Below, in pieces: positions 1 through 8,485 of a DNA stretch of 64,000 nt; positions within the stretch are counted from its first letter, which is position 1, and each line of letters opens with the position of its first letter. The position numbers were made by a program, and so were the translations under genes. Under the pieces are notes generated by a model. The model made no database searches, had not been told where the DNA came from, and was given only the letters and a program-made list of their open reading frames with translations. The stretch is from Bacillus massiliigorillae (GTDB lineage: Bacteria; Bacillota; Bacilli; Bacillales; DSM-1321): positions 933,435-997,434 of the forward strand of contig NZ_HG428741.1 of assembly GCF_000380245.2 (NCBI RefSeq), given 5' to 3'.

Positions 1-1
1 G

Positions 2-727
2 ATTGCAAAGGCTAAAGGGAAATTGATTGCAAAGGATTGGCAAAGTGAATTTCCGAATAATTCGACGCCTTATACGTCAACGATTGTTTTTTTAGTTAAA
101 AAGGGAAACCCAAAGAAAATTAATGATTGGGATGATTTAATTCGTAAAGATGTTTCGGTTATCACGCCTAATCCAAAGACATCAGGTGGAGCACGATGGA
201 ATTACCTAGCAGCTTGGGCATATGCAGAGAAGAAGTATAACAAAGATGAAAAGAAAGTGAAGGATTTTGTAAGAAAACTATATAAGAACGTTGAAGTGTT
301 AGATTCAGGAGCGAGAGGGGCAACAACAACGTTCGTTGAGCGTGGAATTGGCGATGTGTTACTTGCTTGGGAGAATGAAGCTTTTTTAACGTTAGATGAA
401 TTGGGTAAGGATAAATTTGAAATTGTGGCACCTTCAATCAGTATTTTAGCAGAACCACCAGTGGCTATTGTAGATAAGGTAGTTGATAAAAAAGGTACGA
501 GAGAGGTAGCAGAAGCATACCTAAATTATTTGTATTCTGATAAAGGTCAAGAAATCGCTACTAAAAACTATTATCGTCCAAGAAATGAAGAAATTCTAAA
601 AAAATATGATAACCTCTTTCCAAAAATTGATTTAGTAAATATTGATCAAGATTTTGGTGGTTGGAAGAAAGCTCAAGAAACACATTTTAATGATGGTGGT
701 ACATTCGATCAAATTTATCAGCCATAA
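2..727 (+). CDS. sbp: Sulfate ABC transporter substrate-binding protein (5' end outside window)
   Basis: Extracellular sulfate/thiosulfate binding protein that delivers substrate to the CysT-CysW-CysA importer. The reading frame is open from base 2, so the start codon and signal peptide lie upstream; 241 C-terminal residues remain. Recognisable family segments are the NPKTSGGARWNYLAAW stretch, the GARGATTTF segment that contacts sulfate in this family, and the late YRPRNEE segment. It is followed within 100 bp by cysT, cysW and cysA in the same direction, which supports the call. Sulfate versus thiosulfate preference cannot be told from this fragment. Confidence 0.93.
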   Translation: MAKAKGKLIAKDWQSEFPNNSTPYTSTIVFLVKKGNPKKINDWDDLIRKDVSVITPNPKTSGGARWNYLAAWAYAEKKYNKDEKKVKDFVRKLYKNVEVLDSGARGATTTFVERGIGDVLLAWENEAFLTLDELGKDKFEIVAPSISILAEPPVAIVDKVVDKKGTREVAEAYLNYLYSDKGQEIATKNYYRPRNEEILKKYDNLFPKIDLVNIDQDFGGWKKAQETHFNDGGTFDQIYQP

Positions 728-824
728 TGTTATCCTTTCAACTTCAAAGCTATATGAGTTAGGAGTTGGAAGTTTGTTAGTTGAGCATACTTGTGCTTTT
801 TCATGAAGGAGTGGATTATGAGTT

Positions 825-1646
825 ATGAAAACGAAGAGAAAGGCAGTATTACCGGGTTTTGGATTGACAATGGGATTAACTATTTTGTATTTAGGTGTCT
901 TAGTATTAATTCCATTATCTATGGTCTTTCTGAATTCGATGTCTTTAGGGTTCAGTGGTTTCTGGGAAACTGTTACGAATGCTAGAGCGATTGCTTCATA
1001 TAAATTGAGCTTTGGCACAGCTTTTATTGCAGCTTGTATAAATGGTGTATTTGGTATATTGATTGCTTGGGTATTAACGCGTTATCAATTTCCAGGGAAG
1101 AAAATTATTGATAGTTTAGTTGATTTACCTTTTGCCTTACCAACAGCAGTTGCAGGTATAGCCTTAACTACGTTATATTCAACAAATGGTTGGATTGGCC
1201 AATTTTTTTCTTTTAAAATCGCATTTACACCAATTGGGATAATGGTTGCACTTGTTTTTATCGGCTTGCCCTTTGTTGTGCGCATGGTACAGCCCGTTTT
1301 AGCGAATATCGAAAAAGAATTGGAAGAGGTGTCTTCCATATTAGGAGCAAGTCGTTGGCAAACCTTCTGTAAGGTGATTTTTCCTGAACTCATTCCAGCC
1401 GTTTTAACGGGTTTTGCTTTATCATTTGCTCGCTCTTTAGGAGAATATGGTTCAGTTGTCTTCATTTCAGGTAATACGCCTTACAAAACGGAAATTACGC
1501 CATTAATTATTATGACTAAGCTTGAGCAATATGATTATGTTGGAGCAACTGCTATTGCTGCAGTGATGCTCGTTTTTACGTTTATTATTCTTCTATTTAT
1601 AAATGTTCTGCAATGGTGGTCGAATAGAAGATATATTCAGCAATAA
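825..1646 (+). CDS. cysT: Sulfate ABC transporter permease CysT
   Basis: One of two inner-membrane channel subunits of the sulfate importer; 273 residues, normal for the family, with about six hydrophobic segments and the EAA-loop signature around EEVSSILGASRWQTFCKVIFP that docks on the ATPase. An in-frame stop at 819-821 forces the start to 825. The best Shine-Dalgarno (AAGGAGTGG, about 806-814) is 13 nt away and fits better with an out-of-frame ATG at 818, so initiation may be inefficient. cysW starts 16 bp downstream. Confidence 0.95.
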   Translation: MKTKRKAVLPGFGLTMGLTILYLGVLVLIPLSMVFLNSMSLGFSGFWETVTNARAIASYKLSFGTAFIAACINGVFGILIAWVLTRYQFPGKKIIDSLVDLPFALPTAVAGIALTTLYSTNGWIGQFFSFKIAFTPIGIMVALVFIGLPFVVRMVQPVLANIEKELEEVSSILGASRWQTFCKVIFPELIPAVLTGFALSFARSLGEYGSVVFISGNTPYKTEITPLIIMTKLEQYDYVGATAIAAVMLVFTFIILLFINVLQWWSNRRYIQQ

Positions 1647-1662
1647 GAAGGAGGGCTAGTAA

Positions 1663-2544
1663 ATGGAGCTTGAACTTAATGCAAAGACAAAAGAGGATAC
1701 GAAGCCTGCTCCCATTCCTAACACAACGGAACCTTTATATATACGAGTAATATTAATCGCTATTGTCTTACTCTTTCTTTCGTTGTTTTTGTTATTACCA
1801 TTGATCGCGATTTTTGTGAAAGCTTTTGAAAAAGGAGCGGATGTTTACTTTGCAGCGATTACTCATCCTGATGCTTTATCTGCAATAAAACTGACTCTTC
1901 TCGTTGTACTAATTGCAGTACCGATTAATGCTATCTTTGGAGTAGCTGCAGCTTGGGCTATCTCAAAATATAAATTTAAAGGGAAAAATGTATTAATTAC
2001 CTTAATTGATTTACCTTTTGCTGTATCTCCTGTTATAGCGGGCTTAATTTTTATTCTTTTATTTGGTGCGAATAGTTGGTTGGGTCCTTGGTTAGCAGAA
2101 CATGACTTGAAAATCATATTTGCTGTTCCGGGTATAGTGATTGCCACGTTATTTGTGACATTTCCTTTTGTGGCTAGAGAATTGATACCTTTGATGCAAA
2201 ATCAAGGTTCATCAGAAGAGGAGGCCTCCGTCGTACTTGGAGCAAGTGGGTTACAAACTTTTCTGCGCATTACACTACCGAATATTAAGTGGGGATTGTT
2301 GTACGGTATTATTTTGTGTAATGCGAGAGCAATAGGCGAGTTTGGTGCAGTTTCTGTTGTGTCAGGGCATATAAGAGGTTTAACGAATACAATGCCTCTT
2401 CATATAGAAATTCTTTATAACGAGTACCAGTTTGCAGCAGCATTTGCGGTCGCATCTCTCATGTCTGTAGTCGCGATTATCACGTTAATCATTAAAAACT
2501 TCTTAGAATGGAAAGGGAAGTATCGTTCATCTAAGGTAGGATAA
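1663..2544 (+). CDS. cysW: Sulfate ABC transporter permease CysW
   Basis: Second membrane subunit pairing with CysT. 293 residues with a longer soluble N-terminus (about 25 residues) before the first transmembrane helix, as is usual in CysW. The EAA loop (EEEASVVLGASGLQTFLRITLP) is clear in the last third. The start ATG at 1663 has an AAGGAGGG ribosome binding site 8 nt upstream. It lies between cysT and cysA in what is surely one operon. Confidence 0.95.
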   Translation: MELELNAKTKEDTKPAPIPNTTEPLYIRVILIAIVLLFLSLFLLLPLIAIFVKAFEKGADVYFAAITHPDALSAIKLTLLVVLIAVPINAIFGVAAAWAISKYKFKGKNVLITLIDLPFAVSPVIAGLIFILLFGANSWLGPWLAEHDLKIIFAVPGIVIATLFVTFPFVARELIPLMQNQGSSEEEASVVLGASGLQTFLRITLPNIKWGLLYGIILCNARAIGEFGAVSVVSGHIRGLTNTMPLHIEILYNEYQFAAAFAVASLMSVVAIITLIIKNFLEWKGKYRSSKVG

Positions 2545-2559
2545 AAAGGAGCATTGGTT

Positions 2560-3627
2560 ATGGGAATAACAATTAATAATATTGCTAAGTCCTTTGGAAG
2601 TACAAAGATTCTTCATGATATTGATTTAGAAATCAAAAGTGGAGAATTAGTTGCTTTATTAGGACCATCTGGTTCTGGAAAAACGTCATTATTACGGATT
2701 ATTGCAGGTTTAGAACATCCTGATTCAGGTCAGGTGCTATTTAATCAACAGGATTTTACTAACACACATGTTGGTAAGCGAAAGGTTGGATTTGTTTTTC
2801 AACATTATGCATTGTTTCGTAATATGACTATTTTTGAAAATGTCGCTTATGGTTTAAAGGTACGTCCAAAAAAACTAAGACCATCAAAGGAGGAAATTAA
2901 AGAAAAGGTCCTTGAATTGCTTCAGTTAGTGAAGTTAGAGAATTTTGCAGATCGTTATCCGAATCAATTGTCTGGAGGTCAACGACAACGTGTTGCACTT
3001 GCTAGGTCGTTAGCAGTAGAGCCTGAGGTATTATTATTAGATGAACCTTTTGGTGCACTTGATGCAAAGGTGCGAAAAGAACTCCGTCGTTGGTTAAGGC
3101 ATTTGCATAATGATTTTCAGATTACGAGCGTATTTGTAACACATGATCAAGAGGAAGCGTTAGATGTTGCAGATCGCATAGTGATCATGAACAATGGGAG
3201 AATCGAACAGATTGGAACACCTGAGGAAGTGTATAATGAACCTGTTAACCCCTTCGTATATGACTTTTTAGGGAGTGCCAATGTGTTTTCTGGTAAAGTG
3301 CGTGATGGGCATTTACAAACAGGTAATTACCAATTAGAAATACCTGAACCTCATGATGTAACAGATGGGGAAGGGCTTGGTTATACACGGCCACATCACT
3401 TCAGTATTGAAAAGGTAGCATCTGATGAGACATCGATTGCATCGACTGTCGAACATATCCATGCTGTTGGTCCAATCGTTCGTATCGAATTGAAAAGAAA
3501 TGACACGGGAGAATTTATTGAATTGGAATTATCAAAAGAAAGTATCGAAGAACTTGATGTACGAGTTGGCGATGCGATATTTGTTAAGCCAAAGGAATTA
3601 AAGGTGTTTATGGATTTTGTTATATAG
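2560..3627 (+). CDS. cysA: Sulfate ABC transporter ATP-binding protein CysA
   Basis: Cytoplasmic ATPase energising sulfate import. The nucleotide-binding domain comes first: Walker A GPSGSGKTS near residue 38, signature LSGGQRQRVALARS, Walker B LLLDEPFGALDAKVR, and the H-loop FVTHDQEEA. A TOBE-type regulatory domain follows (about residues 240-355). A TTG at 2554 is possible but the AAAAAGGA ribosome binding site at 2543-2550 is correctly spaced for ATG 2560, giving 355 residues. Last gene of the cys operon; no clear terminator directly after it. Confidence 0.95.
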   Translation: MGITINNIAKSFGSTKILHDIDLEIKSGELVALLGPSGSGKTSLLRIIAGLEHPDSGQVLFNQQDFTNTHVGKRKVGFVFQHYALFRNMTIFENVAYGLKVRPKKLRPSKEEIKEKVLELLQLVKLENFADRYPNQLSGGQRQRVALARSLAVEPEVLLLDEPFGALDAKVRKELRRWLRHLHNDFQITSVFVTHDQEEALDVADRIVIMNNGRIEQIGTPEEVYNEPVNPFVYDFLGSANVFSGKVRDGHLQTGNYQLEIPEPHDVTDGEGLGYTRPHHFSIEKVASDETSIASTVEHIHAVGPIVRIELKRNDTGEFIELELSKESIEELDVRVGDAIFVKPKELKVFMDFVI

Positions 3628-3714
3628 ATAAATACAATCCCTAATAAATAGCTATTAGAACGAGTAAATGTGATAAAATGTGTTTAATAGCTGATTTATT
3701 TGGGTTGTTTTTAG

Positions 3715-3806
3715 AATTATCAGAAATTTTATTTGATAGTCTGATAATTTGGTGGTAATTTTATAGTAATACTTTTTAATAAATCTAAATTAATAAAAAG
3801 TATTGG
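3715..3806. other. Two inverted repeats downstream of cysA
   Basis: Within the AT-rich 270 bp after cysA there are two hairpins. The first has a perfect 10-bp stem (AATTATCAGA at 3715-3724 with TCTGATAATT at 3740-3749). The second is an imperfect AATACTTTTTA...TAAAAAGTATT stem at about 3769-3806. Neither is followed by a run of T, so they are poor intrinsic terminators; they could be operators or transcript-end structures. Confidence 0.4.
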
Positions 3807-3899
3807 GGAGTACATATAGGTATTAGCTATTTAAAATTGCGTGTTCGGTGACTTTCATATATGCATACTTGTTTTAGTTTGATACAAAGGGGGGAATAT

Positions 3900-4067
3900 A
3901 TGAAACAGGGGATATTTACTCATGCATTTGACATCTTCATAGAAAACAATGATGTATATATGTATTGGGAGACCCTACACGGACGTAGTAATATTGAAAA
4001 TATGTTCCAACTTGAATTGACTAATTATTGTGTTAGTTCCAGAAAGAATGCTAACAAAGCTTACTAG
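3900..4067 (+). CDS. Small hypothetical protein (55 aa)
   Basis: Not recognised. ATG at 3900 follows a strong purine run (AAAGGGGGGAA, about 3887-3897), so translation is plausible; an upstream ATG at 3861 in the same frame has no comparable site. The product (starts MKQGIFTHAFDIFIEN) is mixed polar/aromatic with no membrane segment or signal peptide. It stands alone between cysA and the ferredoxin gene, reading the same way. It could be a real sORF or the degraded start of a larger gene. Confidence 0.4.
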   Translation: MKQGIFTHAFDIFIENNDVYMYWETLHGRSNIENMFQLELTNYCVSSRKNANKAY

Positions 4068-4124
4068 TTTCATATGCTATGTTAATCTGTTTTCTAAAAA
4101 TTTCATATAAAAGGAGCAATTATT

Positions 4125-4358
4125 ATGACATTTGTTATTACATCTCCATGTATTGGAGAAAAAGCTGCGGATTGTGTAACAGTTTGCCCTGTAGATTGTA
4201 TTGTTGAGGGAGAAGAGCAATTCTTTATTGATCCTTCTGTTTGTATCGAATGTGGGGCTTGTGAAACAGCTTGTCCTGTTGAAGCAATATTCCATGTTGA
4301 TGAACTGAGTGACGAAGACCAAGTTTATTTAGATAAAGCGAAAGAATTTTTTGCTTAA
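4125..4358 (+). CDS. Ferredoxin, 7Fe (3Fe-4S/4Fe-4S) type
   Basis: Small soluble electron carrier of 77 residues. The N-terminal cluster motif has the spacing C9-x7-C17-x3-C21-P typical of the 3Fe-4S side of Bacillus-type seven-iron ferredoxins. The second motif CIECGACETACP is a full 4Fe-4S site. The C-terminal 20 residues form the expected acidic helix. Strong ribosome binding site AAAAGGAGC. It is monocistronic: a strong intrinsic terminator follows directly. Its redox partner is not evident from the context. Confidence 0.93.
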   Translation: MTFVITSPCIGEKAADCVTVCPVDCIVEGEEQFFIDPSVCIECGACETACPVEAIFHVDELSDEDQVYLDKAKEFFA

Positions 4359-4370
4359 TCATTTCATATG

Positions 4371-4404
4371 AAAGAGGGTGCCCGAGATGGGGGCACCCTC
4401 TTTC
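4371..4404 (+). terminator. Intrinsic terminator after ferredoxin
   Basis: Perfect 13-bp stem (AAAGAGGGTGCCC / GGGCACCCTCTTT) with a 7-nt loop, just after the ferredoxin stop codon. Confidence 0.9.
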
Positions 4405-4446
4405 TATTTAAATCAAGACAATTTCATTTGATATTTCCTCTATCCT

Positions 4447-4500
4447 AAGGTAGAGTGCTCCAATCCATATGGAGCTATACAGAGGTCGCTTCCGCTTTTC
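4447..4500 (-). repeat. Repeat family A, truncated copy (A1)
   Basis: Read on the minus strand it begins AGAAAAGCGGAAGCG and contains GATTGGAGCACT, both shared with the full copies near 7.8 and 26.3 kb. It lacks the second half of the palindrome. Like the other copies it abuts the 3' end of a gene, here the FMN reductase stop codon at 4501-4503, with the AGAAAAGCG end nearest the gene. Confidence 0.65.
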
Positions 4501-5043
4501 TTAGTTATTCGCGAAAAGTTTTGTGTGTAGGAATAATAAATCCATTGCAAGATTGTTGATGCGGTGCTTAACATCTTCATCAACAATTTCATTGTCTTTA
4601 TTAAAGTTACTGCTATGAACAAATACGCTACTTGCAGCGATATTGGCTTTGAAGAATGAAAGAATTGGCTTTAATTGATTATCAGCTACTAAGAAGTGCT
4701 TGTCTGATCCACCAGTTGTGATAACACCAACAACTTTAGATTGAAGTGCGGTTGTTGGTAAGTGATCGAATAGATTTTTCAGAGCACCAGTAATAGATGC
4801 TTGATAAATAGGTGTTCCGATTACATAAAGATCAGCTTCTAAAATTTTGTTGATAACTGTTTGCGTGTCTTGGTTATAGGCTTCGAATGGTTTACCTACT
4901 ACAAATTCTACATCGTAATTTCGTAAATCAATTAATTCAATTTCAATACTTGGGTCAAGTCTTTTTGCTGCTTGTAGCACTTCGTTAACAGCGATTGCTG
5001 GTTTTGCTCCAATAAGTGCTCCTGAAATACCTACTAGTTTCAA
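4501..5043 (-). CDS. NADPH-dependent FMN reductase family protein
   Basis: Flavodoxin-like fold reductase (180 residues) of the NADPH-dependent FMN reductase/azoreductase family. Evidence is the N-terminal GISGALIGAKPA phosphate loop, the GTPIYQASITGALKNLFDHLP core motif and VVGVITTGGS. Relatives supply reduced FMN to monooxygenases (SsuE/MsuE) or reduce quinones and azo dyes. No monooxygenase is nearby, although the sulfate transporter 1 kb away makes a sulfur link conceivable. The start is TTG at 5043 with AGGAGGAG eight bases upstream. Confidence 0.85.
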   Translation of the reverse strand: MKLVGISGALIGAKPAIAVNEVLQAAKRLDPSIEIELIDLRNYDVEFVVGKPFEAYNQDTQTVINKILEADLYVIGTPIYQASITGALKNLFDHLPTTALQSKVVGVITTGGSDKHFLVADNQLKPILSFFKANIAASSVFVHSSNFNKDNEIVDEDVKHRINNLAMDLLFLHTKLFANN

Positions 5044-5411
5044 GAAAATCTCCTCCTACTAAATATAAACGGGTTATTTAAAATGTATTATCATTGCTGT
5101 TTATCATATATTAGAATGCGTTTCACTCAATAGTTATATTTTTGAAAAATATAGATGGTTTTTTATTTAAGAATATTTTTGAAACGTCTTATCTCTATTT
5201 GCTACCACCTGAATTATACATGGTTATGAAGTTCTTGTCAGTTTAGGAAACTTTATCACTATAAAAAACGTTAGAATTCACTTAACTTGCATTATTAAAA
5301 ATAAACACTTACTATTTTTAATGTGTGTTTTAAAATATTTCGATAATTAAAGTCGTTAAGAATAGTTTCTTCGATTGTAATAATAAGTTAAGAGCAAAGG
5401 GGTTATTATGC
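5044..5411. other. Divergent intergenic region, 368 bp
   Basis: AT-rich spacer between the minus-strand FMN reductase and plus-strand trhO; it must hold both promoters. I see no riboswitch, tRNA or convincing short gene in it. Confidence 0.5.
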
Positions 5412-6365
5412 ATGATAGAATCAAAAGCATATAGAGTATTACTTTATTATTTATATGTGCCTATAGAAAATCCAGAGGAATTTGCAGCACAGCATCTTGC
5501 TTTTTGTAAAGAAATCGGATTAAAGGGTAGAATTTTGGCGGGGTTAGAAGGTATTAATGGTACAGTCTCTGGTACTATTGAACAAACAAATCAATACATG
5601 GAAGCAATGAAAAGTAATCCATTATTCAGTGATATCGTCTTTAAAATTGATGAAGCAGATGGTCATGCTTTTAAAAAGATGCATGTTCGTCCAAGAAAAG
5701 AAATTGTGTCTCTACGTTTAGAGGATGATATAAATCCGCATGAAATCACAGGTGAATATTTAAGCCCTGTAGAGTTTTTTGAGGCTATGAAGAAAGAAGA
5801 TACTGTGATTATTGATGCGAGAAATGATTATGAATTTGATTTAGGACACTTTAAAGGAGCGGTTCGACCTGATATTAGAAACTTCCGTGACCTACCTCAA
5901 TGGATGCGTGAAAATAAACAGATGTTTGAAAACAAAAAGATTTTAACGTACTGCACGGGTGGTATTCGCTGTGAGAAATTCTCTGGCTGGTTAGTAAGAG
6001 AAGGTTATGAAGATGTTTCTCAGCTTCATGGTGGAATTGCTACATATGGTAAAGACCCAGTTGTTCAAGGTGAGAATTGGGACGGTATGATGTATGTATT
6101 CGATGAGCGTATTAGTGTCCCTATTAATCAGAAGGAGCATGTAATCGTGGGTCGCGATCATTTCACAAATGAGCCTTGTGAGCGTTATGTGAACTGTGCA
6201 AATCCTGAGTGTAATAAACAAATTATATGTTCAGAAGAGAATGAACATAAGTATTTACGAGGGTGTACTCCGGAATGTAGCGCACACGCTCGAAATCGAT
6301 ATGTGGTTGAATACAATCTTTCTGAAGTAGAAGTGAATGAAAGATTAAGTAGAATTAATTTATAG
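5412..6365 (+). CDS. trhO: tRNA uridine(34) hydroxylase TrhO (rhodanese family)
   Basis: Rhodanese-domain enzyme that oxygenates U34 of tRNAs to 5-hydroxyuridine, the precursor of methoxyuridine in Bacillus. 317 residues, typical length. Order: N-terminal acylphosphatase-like part (about 1-95), rhodanese domain (about 120-220) with the catalytic Cys in CTGGIRCEK, then a C-terminal Cys-rich region with CANPECNKQIIC and CTPEC likely to bind zinc. The ATG at 5412 follows AAAGGGG by 9 nt. Monocistronic with its own terminator. Confidence 0.93.
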   Translation: MIESKAYRVLLYYLYVPIENPEEFAAQHLAFCKEIGLKGRILAGLEGINGTVSGTIEQTNQYMEAMKSNPLFSDIVFKIDEADGHAFKKMHVRPRKEIVSLRLEDDINPHEITGEYLSPVEFFEAMKKEDTVIIDARNDYEFDLGHFKGAVRPDIRNFRDLPQWMRENKQMFENKKILTYCTGGIRCEKFSGWLVREGYEDVSQLHGGIATYGKDPVVQGENWDGMMYVFDERISVPINQKEHVIVGRDHFTNEPCERYVNCANPECNKQIICSEENEHKYLRGCTPECSAHARNRYVVEYNLSEVEVNERLSRINL

Positions 6366-6376
6366 TAGCAACAGTT

Positions 6377-6412
6377 AAGCCGTTCTATCATCGTTATTAG
6401 GACGGCTTTTTT
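6377..6412 (+). terminator. Intrinsic terminator after trhO
   Basis: AAGCCGTTCT / AGGACGGCTT stem (one G-T pair) followed by T6. Confidence 0.85.
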
Positions 6413-6492
6413 ATGTAACATATCATTCCTTGAGAAAAATGCAAAAATATAGTAGAATTTTAATGATATGCTTTAAACGGGGAGGATACATG

Positions 6493-6921
6493 ATGGCAAC
6501 ACCAAGTATGGAAGATTATATAGAACAAATATATATTTTAATTGAAGAAAAAGGATACGCTAGAGTATCAGATATTGCAGAAAATTTGAGTGTTCATCCA
6601 TCCTCAGTTACTAAAATGGTTCAAAAGCTAGACCAAGAAGATTATTTGATATATGAGAAATATAGAGGACTAATTTTAACTACTAAAGGGAAAAAGGTTG
6701 GAAGACGGTTAGTATATCGTCATGAATTATTAGAAAACCTATTACGCATAATCGGAGTAAAAGAAGAAAATATTTATCATGATGTTGAAGGTATTGAACA
6801 TCATTTGAGCTGGAACGCAATAGATCGAGTTGGTGATTTAGTTTATTATTTTGAAGAAGATCCAAAGCGCATAGAAGCATTAAGAAATGTTCAAAAAACA
6901 AATGAACATCCAAGTGAATAA
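6493..6921 (+). CDS. mntR: Manganese-responsive transcriptional regulator MntR
   Basis: DtxR-family repressor that binds Mn(II) and represses manganese uptake genes. The product starts MATPSMEDYIEQIY and is 142 residues, exactly the B. subtilis MntR length. Winged helix (about 1-70) with the DNA-reading segment HPSSVTKMVQKL, then a dimerisation domain carrying the metal-ligand region EGIEHHLSW. ATG 6490 and ATG 6493 are adjacent; 6493 is 7 nt from GGAGG and matches the family N-terminus. No manganese transporter is in this window. Confidence 0.95.
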   Translation: MATPSMEDYIEQIYILIEEKGYARVSDIAENLSVHPSSVTKMVQKLDQEDYLIYEKYRGLILTTKGKKVGRRLVYRHELLENLLRIIGVKEENIYHDVEGIEHHLSWNAIDRVGDLVYYFEEDPKRIEALRNVQKTNEHPSE

Positions 6922-6924
6922 TTG

Positions 6925-6977
6925 AAAAAAGGTAACTTGAAATCGTTGACATGAATGATTTCAAGTTACCTTTTTTG
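6925..6977 (+). terminator. Intrinsic terminator after mntR
   Basis: Long stem AAAAGGTAACTTGAAATC / GATTTCAAGTTACCTTTT with a T run. Confidence 0.9.
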
Positions 6978-7093
6978 TTGGATGCTTATTCTAAAGGGAG
7001 TTATTAATATATAGATTGTAATATTATGGTTTATACTGTATACAGGGGTTATATAGTTTTTATTGAGTAAAATACGAATAGGGTGGGGAAATA

Positions 7094-7768
7094 ATGAATT
7101 GGCATGAACAAGCAGAAGTGAAATGGGATTCTTTTGCACAAAATTGGGCTAGTAACTCAAGGGAAATGTGGGAGGGAGGAAGTAGGAAAGATATTATTCC
7201 ATTTTTCTTATCACATGTACCGAAGGGAAGTCATGTATGTGATTTAGGTTGTGGAGATGGTTATGGTTCCATGATGCTTTTAGCTAATGGCTATCGGACA
7301 GTTGGTCTTGATCTATCGAAAGAAATGATTGAGACTGCGAAGGGTCGTATACAAGATAAAAATATTCGATTTATACAAGGGGACATTGCTAAATTACCAT
7401 TTGATAATGAAGAATTTGATGCTATTATGGCTATTAATTCAATTGAGTGGACAGAAAATCCCTTGGATGCACTTAATGAAATGAAACGTGTTGTTAAACA
7501 AGATGGCTATGCTTGTTTTGGTATTCTTGGTCCAACTGCAGGTCCACGTAAAATACATAGCTTCAATAGACTTTATGGTGAAAAAGTTATTATGAATAGT
7601 ATGCTACCATGGGAGTTCGAAAGAATTGCAGTGGAAAATGGTTGGAATCTTATCGCAGAACATTGGGTAGAAAAGAAAGAAGCTAGACAACAAATGTTAC
7701 CGAGTATGTCTAAAGAATTACAGCAATCTGTATCGTTTATGTGGTTATTTATGTTACAGAAAAAATGA
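7094..7768 (+). CDS. SAM-dependent methyltransferase, class I
   Basis: 224 residues with a Methyltransf_11-type fold: motif I VCDLGCGDGYGS, motif II acidic residue in VGLDLS, and post-motif AMNS-like AINSIEW with LDALNEMKRVVKQDGY. The ribosome binding site GGGTGGGG precedes ATG 7094. Soluble, no signal peptide. The substrate is not evident: neighbours are mntR upstream and a repeat downstream, so context gives no pathway. UbiE/COQ5-like small-molecule methylation is the default reading. Confidence 0.85.
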   Translation: MNWHEQAEVKWDSFAQNWASNSREMWEGGSRKDIIPFFLSHVPKGSHVCDLGCGDGYGSMMLLANGYRTVGLDLSKEMIETAKGRIQDKNIRFIQGDIAKLPFDNEEFDAIMAINSIEWTENPLDALNEMKRVVKQDGYACFGILGPTAGPRKIHSFNRLYGEKVIMNSMLPWEFERIAVENGWNLIAEHWVEKKEARQQMLPSMSKELQQSVSFMWLFMLQKK

Positions 7769-7778
7769 TACGTTACTT

Positions 7779-7886
7779 AAGAAAAGCGCAAGCGCCCGTT
7801 TAGCGACGTATAGATTGGAGCACTTCGACTTATCGTAGGGAGCTGGGCGAAATCTATACGTCGCTGGGCACTGGAGCTAGACACCG
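7779..7886 (+). repeat. Repeat family A, compact full copy (A2)
   Basis: Palindromic element starting GAAAAGCGCAAGCGCCCG right after the methyltransferase stop. A perfect 14-bp inverted repeat (GCGACGTATAGATT at 7803-7816 with its complement at 7851-7864) is bracketed by a weaker outer AGCGCCC/GGGCACT pairing. The other full copy is at 26226-26378 in inverse orientation. Non-coding; resembles the palindromic intergenic repeats common in Bacillaceae genomes. Confidence 0.85.
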
Positions 7887-7950
7887 TACAAATTTATATA
7901 CTTTCTTTATCTTTTAATACTGTGGTTATTTTATACAATGAAGTCAAATG

Positions 7951-8244
7951 TTAAAATCGGTATCTCGGATACCAATCACCACTGTAGGGATGGTACCAGC
8001 TTTGATATGGATACCATGGATACCATGAACTACTTGGGAGCCATCCACCACCTGGTGACCACCCCCCTGATGGAAATCCTCCTCCTCCAATATGACCAAC
8101 AGGACCTCCATCTACGTGACCGACACTGACAACATGACCACCACCAACGGGGTCAGGGGGACGTACCATCCAATTATTATTGTCGGATGTATCATATTGT
8201 TGATTATAGATGTGAGTATTATCGTAATAATCGTATGGATTCAT
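7951..8244 (-). CDS. Gly/Trp/Tyr/His-rich low-complexity protein
   Basis: Not assigned to a family. The product starts MNPYDYYDNTHIYNQQ and continues with a middle rich in GGGH, GHVDGG, GGGFPSGGW and a tail of WYPWYPYQSWYHPYSGDWYPRYRF-type aromatics; about 97 residues. A GTG at 8253 is an alternative start closer to the weak ribosome binding site (TAGG). Composition resembles exposed structural proteins such as spore coat components rather than an enzyme. Stand-alone gene, convergent with repeat A2, downstream of metA. Confidence 0.6.
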   Translation of the reverse strand: MNPYDYYDNTHIYNQQYDTSDNNNWMVRPPDPVGGGHVVSVGHVDGGPVGHIGGGGFPSGGWSPGGGWLPSSSWYPWYPYQSWYHPYSGDWYPRYRF

Positions 8245-8345
8245 TCGTATCACAACCTACTCATATTTTATTTGTACAATTACAAATTATGAGCATGATG
8301 AACAATCGGAAACTTGTTCAACATCAACAGATTTCGTAAAATACA

Positions 8346-8385
8346 AAAAAGCTACCCATCTTTTAGAAAAAAGGTAGGTAGCTAA
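8346..8385 (-). terminator. Intrinsic terminator for metA (minus strand)
   Basis: AGCTACC(TACCTTTT)...(AAAAGAT)GGGTAGCT stem followed on the minus strand by T6; lies 100 bp beyond the metA stop. Confidence 0.75.
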
Positions 8386-8485
8386 CGGATTAGAATGTTT
8401 TATTCTAATTTTCTACGAGACATGTTCGCCTAAGATGTAGTGAATAGTGATGTTAAATATGAATGATGTCGCGTATCTTACTCTT

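Noticed and set aside
8092..8292. Plus-strand frames opposite the Gly/Trp-rich gene
   Set aside because: Thr/Ile-rich shadow frames without ribosome binding sites; the minus-strand reading has coherent composition.
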